The position numbers and the translations under genes were made by a program. From Proteobacteria bacterium UBA964 (lineage in GTDB: Bacteria; Pseudomonadota; Gammaproteobacteria; Steroidobacterales; Steroidobacteraceae), in NCBI GenBank assembly GCA_002292945.1, contig DBCG01000095.1:1-9945 (forward strand): 9,945 nucleotides of DNA, in the 5' to 3' direction. The notes beneath the pieces were generated by a model. It was not told where the DNA came from, made no database searches, and saw only the letters and a program-made list of their open reading frames with translations. Position 1 is the stretch's first letter; the number at the start of each line of letters is the position of its first letter. Below, piece by piece: positions 6,350 through 9,945 of this stretch.

Positions 6350-7603
6350 ATGGCCGAGATCCAGTCCTACACCATGAACTTCGGTCCGCAGCACCCTGCG
6401 GCGCACGGCGTGCTGCGTCTCGTGCTCGAGCTCGACGGCGAGGTCATCCAGAAAGCCGATCCGCATATCGGCTTGCTGCACCGCGCCACCGAGAAGCTCG
6501 CGGAGTCCAAGCCCTACAACCAGTCGATCGGCTACATGGACCGGCTCGACTACGTCTCGATGATGTGCAACGAGCACGCCTATGTGATGGCCATCGAGCG
6601 ACTGCTCGGCGTCACTCCGCCGCTGCGCGCCCAGTACATCCGCGTGATGTTCGACGAGATCACCCGCATCCTGAACCACCTCATGTGGCTCGGGGCGCAT
6701 GGTCTCGACATCGGCGCGATGACCGTCTTCCTGCTCGCCTTCAAGGAGCGCGAGGACCTCATGGACTGCTACGAAGCGGTCTCCGGTACCCGCATGCACG
6801 CGACCTACTACCGGCCGGGCGGCGTGCACCGCGACCTGCCGCGCGAGATGCCGCTCTATCAGGTCTCGCGGTGGCGCAGCCAGAAAGATGTCGACCGCCT
6901 CAACGAGGCTCGCGCCGGCGGGCTGCTGTCGTTCATCGAGGATTTCACGCGCCGCTTCCCCAAGGCCGTCGACGAGTACGAGACCCTGCTCACCGACAAC
7001 CGCATCTGGAAGCAGCGCACCGTCAACATCGGCGTCGTGTCGCCCGAGCGCGCCTTGCAGCTCGGCTTCACCGGGCCGATGCTGCGCGGCTCAGGGATCG
7101 CCTGGGACCTGCGCAAGAAGCAGCCCTACGATGTCTACGACCAGATGCAGTTCGACATCCCGGTCGGCGTCAACGGCGACTGCTACGACCGCTACCTCGT
7201 CCGTATGGAGGAGCTGCGGCAGTCCAACCGCATCATCGCGCAGTGTGTGCAGTGGCTGCGGAAGAACCCGGGCCCGGTGATGATCGACGACGCCAAGATC
7301 CGTACGCCGCGCCGTGAAGACATGAAGGGCGACATGGAATCGCTCATCCACCACTTCAAGCTGATGACCGAAGGCTACGGCGTGCCCGAGGGCGAGACCT
7401 ACGCCGCGGTCGAGGCGCCGAAGGGCGAGTTCGGCATCTACATCGTCTCCGATGGCGCCAACAAACCCTACCGACTCAAGTGCCGCGCGCCGGGCTTCCC
7501 GCACCTCGCGTCGCTCGAGGAGATGGTCGCCGGCCACATGCTGGCCGATGTGGTCGCGGTCATCGGCACACAGGACATCGTCTTCGGGGAGATCGATCGA
7601 TGA
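6350..7603 (+). CDS. nuoD: NADH-quinone oxidoreductase subunit D
   Basis: NuoD is the 49-kDa-type subunit, related to the large subunit of NiFe hydrogenases, and forms the quinone-binding pocket with NuoB. The 417-residue length is standard. The N-terminal MNFGPQHPAAHGVLR carries His19, and RLDYVSMM carries Tyr68, which by alignment are the quinone-headgroup ligands. HIGLLHRATEK (39-49) and the C-terminal GTQDIVFGEIDR are also typical. The hydrogenase-type metal-binding cysteines are absent, as expected for complex I. The start ATG lies 4 nt after nuoC, with AGGA at 6336-6339. The stop overlaps the nuoE start as ATGA. Confidence 0.98.
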   Translation: MAEIQSYTMNFGPQHPAAHGVLRLVLELDGEVIQKADPHIGLLHRATEKLAESKPYNQSIGYMDRLDYVSMMCNEHAYVMAIERLLGVTPPLRAQYIRVMFDEITRILNHLMWLGAHGLDIGAMTVFLLAFKEREDLMDCYEAVSGTRMHATYYRPGGVHRDLPREMPLYQVSRWRSQKDVDRLNEARAGGLLSFIEDFTRRFPKAVDEYETLLTDNRIWKQRTVNIGVVSPERALQLGFTGPMLRGSGIAWDLRKKQPYDVYDQMQFDIPVGVNGDCYDRYLVRMEELRQSNRIIAQCVQWLRKNPGPVMIDDAKIRTPRREDMKGDMESLIHHFKLMTEGYGVPEGETYAAVEAPKGEFGIYIVSDGANKPYRLKCRAPGFPHLASLEEMVAGHMLADVVAVIGTQDIVFGEIDR

Positions 7604-8136
7604 GCGTCCGCACGAGCGACGGCCAGCAGTTCATCCCGGGCGACGGCCCGAAGGTCGCATTGCTCACCGCCCACACCCGCCATGAGATAGACGGCTGGAT
7701 CGCCCGGTTTCCGGCGGGTCGGCAGCGTTCGGCGACGCTCTCGGCGCTGCGGTTCGTGCAAGAGCAGAACCAGGGCTTCCTCACGCCCGATCTGATGGAT
7801 GCTGTCGCCGAGTACCTGCGGCTGCCGTCCATACAGGTCTATGAGGTCGCCACCTTCTATTCGATGTTCGAGACGCATCCTTGCGGCCGGCATCATGTCA
7901 GCGTCTGCACCAACATCTCCTGCTGGCTCAACGGAGGCGAGGACATCCTCGCGCACTGCGAGCGCAAGCTCGGCATCAAGGTCGGTGAGAGCACGGCCGA
8001 TGGCCGCATCTTCCTCAAAAAAGAGGAAGAGTGCCTCGCGGCCTGCACCGGCGCACCGATGATGATGGTCGACCACCACTTCCACGAGCATCTGACGCCC
8101 GCCAAGGTGGATCAGATCCTCGACGAATTAAAGTGA
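7600..8136 (+). CDS. nuoE: NADH-quinone oxidoreductase subunit E (cluster N1a)
   Basis: NuoE is the thioredoxin-like 24-kDa-type subunit of the NADH-dehydrogenase module and carries [2Fe-2S] cluster N1a. The 178-residue product has an N-terminal helical domain (with NQGFLTPDLMDAVAEYL, VYEVATFYSMF), then the ferredoxin fold. Its four ligands are Cys103 and Cys108 (VCTNISC) and Cys145 and Cys149 (ECLAACTGAP). The ATG at 7600 overlaps the nuoD stop and is preceded by GGAG at 7588-7591, 8 nt away. The open frame continues upstream in nuoD, but homology starts near this ATG. The next gene is nuoF, 10 nt on, the usual partner. Confidence 0.97.
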   Translation: MSVRTSDGQQFIPGDGPKVALLTAHTRHEIDGWIARFPAGRQRSATLSALRFVQEQNQGFLTPDLMDAVAEYLRLPSIQVYEVATFYSMFETHPCGRHHVSVCTNISCWLNGGEDILAHCERKLGIKVGESTADGRIFLKKEEECLAACTGAPMMMVDHHFHEHLTPAKVDQILDELK

Positions 8137-8146
8137 GCATCAGGTC

Positions 8147-9472
8147 ATGAACGCACTCGATACTTGGCGTGATCGCATGTCCCTCGTGGTGATGGAGCCG
8201 CTCGCGAGCGGCATCGAACGCCCTTGGACGCTCGAGTCCTACCTCAAGATCGGCGGCTATTCCTCCTGGCGCAAGGTGCTTGCCGGCGAGCTCACGCGCG
8301 AACAGATCATCGATGGCGTCAAGGCAAGCGGACTGCGCGGTCGCGGCGGCGCAGGCTTCCCGACCGGCACCAAGTGGTCGTTCATGCCGCGCAATGCGCC
8401 GATGCAGAAGTACGCCATCTGCAACTCCGACGAGAGCGAGCCCGGTACCTGCCACGACCGCGACATCCTGCGTTTCAATCCGCACTCGCTGGTCGAGGGG
8501 ATGGCGCTCGGTGCCTACTCCATGGGCGCGACCGTCGGCTACAACTACATCCGTGGCGAGTTCCTCGGCGAACCCGTTCCGCGCTTCGAGGCCGCCGTGA
8601 AGGAGGCCTACGAGGCGGGGCTGCTCGGCAAGGACATACAGGGCAGCGGCATCGACTTCGACCTCTACACGTTCGTGGGCGCCGGCGCCTACATCTGCGG
8701 TGAAGAGACCGCGCTGCTCGAGTCGCTCGAGGGCAAGCAGGGCAAGCCGCGCTTCAAGCCGCCGTTCCCGGCTGCCTTCGGTCTCTACGGTCAGCCGACG
8801 ACCATCAACAACACACAGAGCTACGCGTCGGTCCCCACGATCCTGCGTAAGGGGCCTGAATGGTTCGCGCAGCTCGGCACCACCAACGCGGGCGGCACGG
8901 TGATCTTCTCGGTCTCGGGCCATGTCGCGAAGCCCGGCAACTACGAGCTGCCGCTCGGCATCCCTTTCAAGGACCTGCTCGAGATCTCGGGCGGCGTGCG
9001 GGGCGGCCGCAGACTCAAGGCGGTCATCCCCGGTGGGTCCTCGGTGAAGGTCGTCCCGGGTGACACCATGCTCGGCGTCAACATGGACTACGACTCGCTG
9101 CGTGCGGTCGGTTCGTCCGTCGGTTCGGCGGCGGTCATCGTCATGGACGAGACCACCTGCATGGTGCGGGCGCTCGAGCGCATCTCGCGCTTCTACAAAT
9201 CCGAGTCCTGCGGCCAGTGCACGCCGTGTCGCGAGGGGACAGGCTGGCTCAACCGCGTGTTGCGCCGCATCGTGGACGGCCAAGGTCGCATGGAAGATCT
9301 CGGTCTGCTGGTGGATGTCGCCGGGCGCATCGAGGGGCACACCATCTGCGCGCTCGGCGACGCGGCCGCTTGGCCGGTGCAGAGCTTCGTCAAGCACTTC
9401 AGACACGAATTCGAGTACATGATCCAGCACCGCGGACGCAGCATCGTCGAGACGGGGAGGGTGGCGGCCTGA
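8147..9472 (+). CDS. nuoF: NADH-quinone oxidoreductase subunit F (FMN, NADH, cluster N3)
   Basis: NuoF binds NADH and FMN and passes electrons to [4Fe-4S] cluster N3, the entry point of complex I. The 441-residue length is typical. GRGGAGFPTGTKW (65-77) is the Gly-rich NADH/FMN site. GAGAYICGEETALLES (from 178) continues the FMN-binding Rossmann-like fold. N3 ligands are Cys355, Cys358 and Cys361 (SCGQCTPCREGT) and Cys401 (TICALGD). The ATG at 8147 has only a weak ribosome site (AAGTGAG over the nuoE end). An in-frame ATG at 8177 is possible, since residues 1-10 are less conserved, but the upstream one is preferred. nuoG starts 17 nt after the stop. Confidence 0.97.
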   Translation: MNALDTWRDRMSLVVMEPLASGIERPWTLESYLKIGGYSSWRKVLAGELTREQIIDGVKASGLRGRGGAGFPTGTKWSFMPRNAPMQKYAICNSDESEPGTCHDRDILRFNPHSLVEGMALGAYSMGATVGYNYIRGEFLGEPVPRFEAAVKEAYEAGLLGKDIQGSGIDFDLYTFVGAGAYICGEETALLESLEGKQGKPRFKPPFPAAFGLYGQPTTINNTQSYASVPTILRKGPEWFAQLGTTNAGGTVIFSVSGHVAKPGNYELPLGIPFKDLLEISGGVRGGRRLKAVIPGGSSVKVVPGDTMLGVNMDYDSLRAVGSSVGSAAVIVMDETTCMVRALERISRFYKSESCGQCTPCREGTGWLNRVLRRIVDGQGRMEDLGLLVDVAGRIEGHTICALGDAAAWPVQSFVKHFRHEFEYMIQHRGRSIVETGRVAA

Positions 9473-9489
9473 CGGCCGCATCCAACGAC

Positions 9490-9945
9490 ATGGCAGCCCA
9501 ACCCCAAGACGATCTCGTCAATCTCGAAGTCGACGGAAAGCCCGTCAAGGCCCGAAAGGGCGCGATGATCATCCACGCGACCGACGCGCATGGCGCCTAT
9601 GTGCCGCGTTTCTGCTACCACGACAAGCTGCCGGTCGCGGCCAATTGCCGCATGTGTCTCGTCGAGGTCGAGAAGGCGCCGAAGCCGCTGCCCGCCTGCG
9701 CGACGCCGGTCTCCGAGGGGATGAAGGTCTTCACCAAGTCGCCGGTGGCCATCGGCGCCCAGAAGGCGACCATGGAGTTCCTCCTCATCAACCACCCGCT
9801 CGACTGCCCGATCTGCGATCAGGGCGGCGAGTGCGAACTGCAGGACCTCGCGCTCGGCTTCGGGCGCGACATCGCGCGCTTCAACGAACGCAAGCGCGTG
9901 GTCAAGGACAAGGACCTCGGGCCGCTCGTCTCCACCGACATGACG
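9490..9945 (+). CDS. nuoG: NADH-quinone oxidoreductase subunit G (5' part; runs off window)
   Basis: NuoG is the large iron-sulfur subunit that relays electrons from the NADH module toward NuoI and NuoB. Only the first 152 codons are present; the frame is open to the window edge. The N-terminal ferredoxin-like domain has the [2Fe-2S] N1b ligands Cys42, Cys53, Cys56 and Cys70 (FCYHDKLP, ANCRMCLVEVE, PACATP). The next domain has the His/Cys3 set of [4Fe-4S] cluster N5: His102, Cys106, Cys109 and Cys115 (NHPLDCPICDQGGECELQD). The cluster N4 motifs and the molybdopterin-like domain lie beyond the window. The ATG at 9490 is the first plausible start in frame; no clear Shine-Dalgarno precedes it, so reinitiation after nuoF is possible. 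Confidence 0.97.
   Translation, partial: MAAQPQDDLVNLEVDGKPVKARKGAMIIHATDAHGAYVPRFCYHDKLPVAANCRMCLVEVEKAPKPLPACATPVSEGMKVFTKSPVAIGAQKATMEFLLINHPLDCPICDQGGECELQDLALGFGRDIARFNERKRVVKDKDLGPLVSTDMT

Noticed and set aside
8014..8025. A6 run (CTC AAA AAA GAG) in nuoE as a possible frameshift site
   Set aside because: The zero frame continues through the last two cluster ligands (Cys145, Cys149) to a normal end. No stimulatory structure or alternative product is evident.
8015..9481. Long open frame on the - strand across nuoE and nuoF (about 490 codons)
   Set aside because: It is a shadow of nuoF codon bias, with no family resemblance and no ribosome site or promoter context.

Overview
This window is a contiguous stretch of bacterial housekeeping genes, all on the + strand. 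It is very GC-rich, with a strong G/C bias at third codon positions. It has no visible mobile elements, CRISPR arrays or accessory cassettes. Gene order and protein sequence point to a gammaproteobacterium. The order ftsH-folP-glmM-tpiA-secG-tRNA-Leu is typical of that class. Separate nuoC and nuoD genes, and a NuoC with an insertion of the kind I remember from xanthomonads, suggest Xanthomonadales (Lysobacterales) or a nearby lineage. That placement is inference from remembered family sequences, not a database result.

Region 1 (1-4188) is the 3' part of ftsH (membrane AAA+ protease), folP (dihydropteroate synthase), glmM (phosphoglucosamine mutase) and tpiA (triosephosphate isomerase). The genes are nearly contiguous: 5 nt between ftsH and folP, 2 nt between folP and glmM, and an ATGA overlap between glmM and tpiA. 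Region 2 (4189-4730) holds a hairpin-rich 48-nt gap, secG, and a tRNA-Leu with anticodon GAG only 25 nt after secG. No terminator is visible between secG and the tRNA.

Region 3 (4731-9945) is the start of the complex I operon, nuoA-B-C-D-E-F and the 5' part of nuoG, which continues past the window edge. Its 87-nt leader has a -10-like hexamer and a strong bulged hairpin that ends exactly where the nuoA Shine-Dalgarno begins. The genes are tightly coupled: nuoA/nuoB overlap by 10 nt, and nuoB/nuoC and nuoD/nuoE share ATGA junctions. Cluster-binding cysteines for N2 (NuoB), N1a (NuoE), N3 (NuoF), and N1b and N5 (NuoG) are all present, as are the quinone-site His and Tyr of NuoD. The encoded part of the enzyme therefore looks functional: NADH is oxidised by NuoEFG and electrons pass to quinone through NuoBCD, anchored by membrane subunits beginning with NuoA.

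I found no convincing undescribed system. The points most worth a second look are non-coding: the nuoA leader hairpin, a nuo promoter that would overlap the tRNA 3' end, a rare-codon patch with an extended -10-like motif in the 3' end of tpiA, and the hairpin enclosing the tpiA stop codon.
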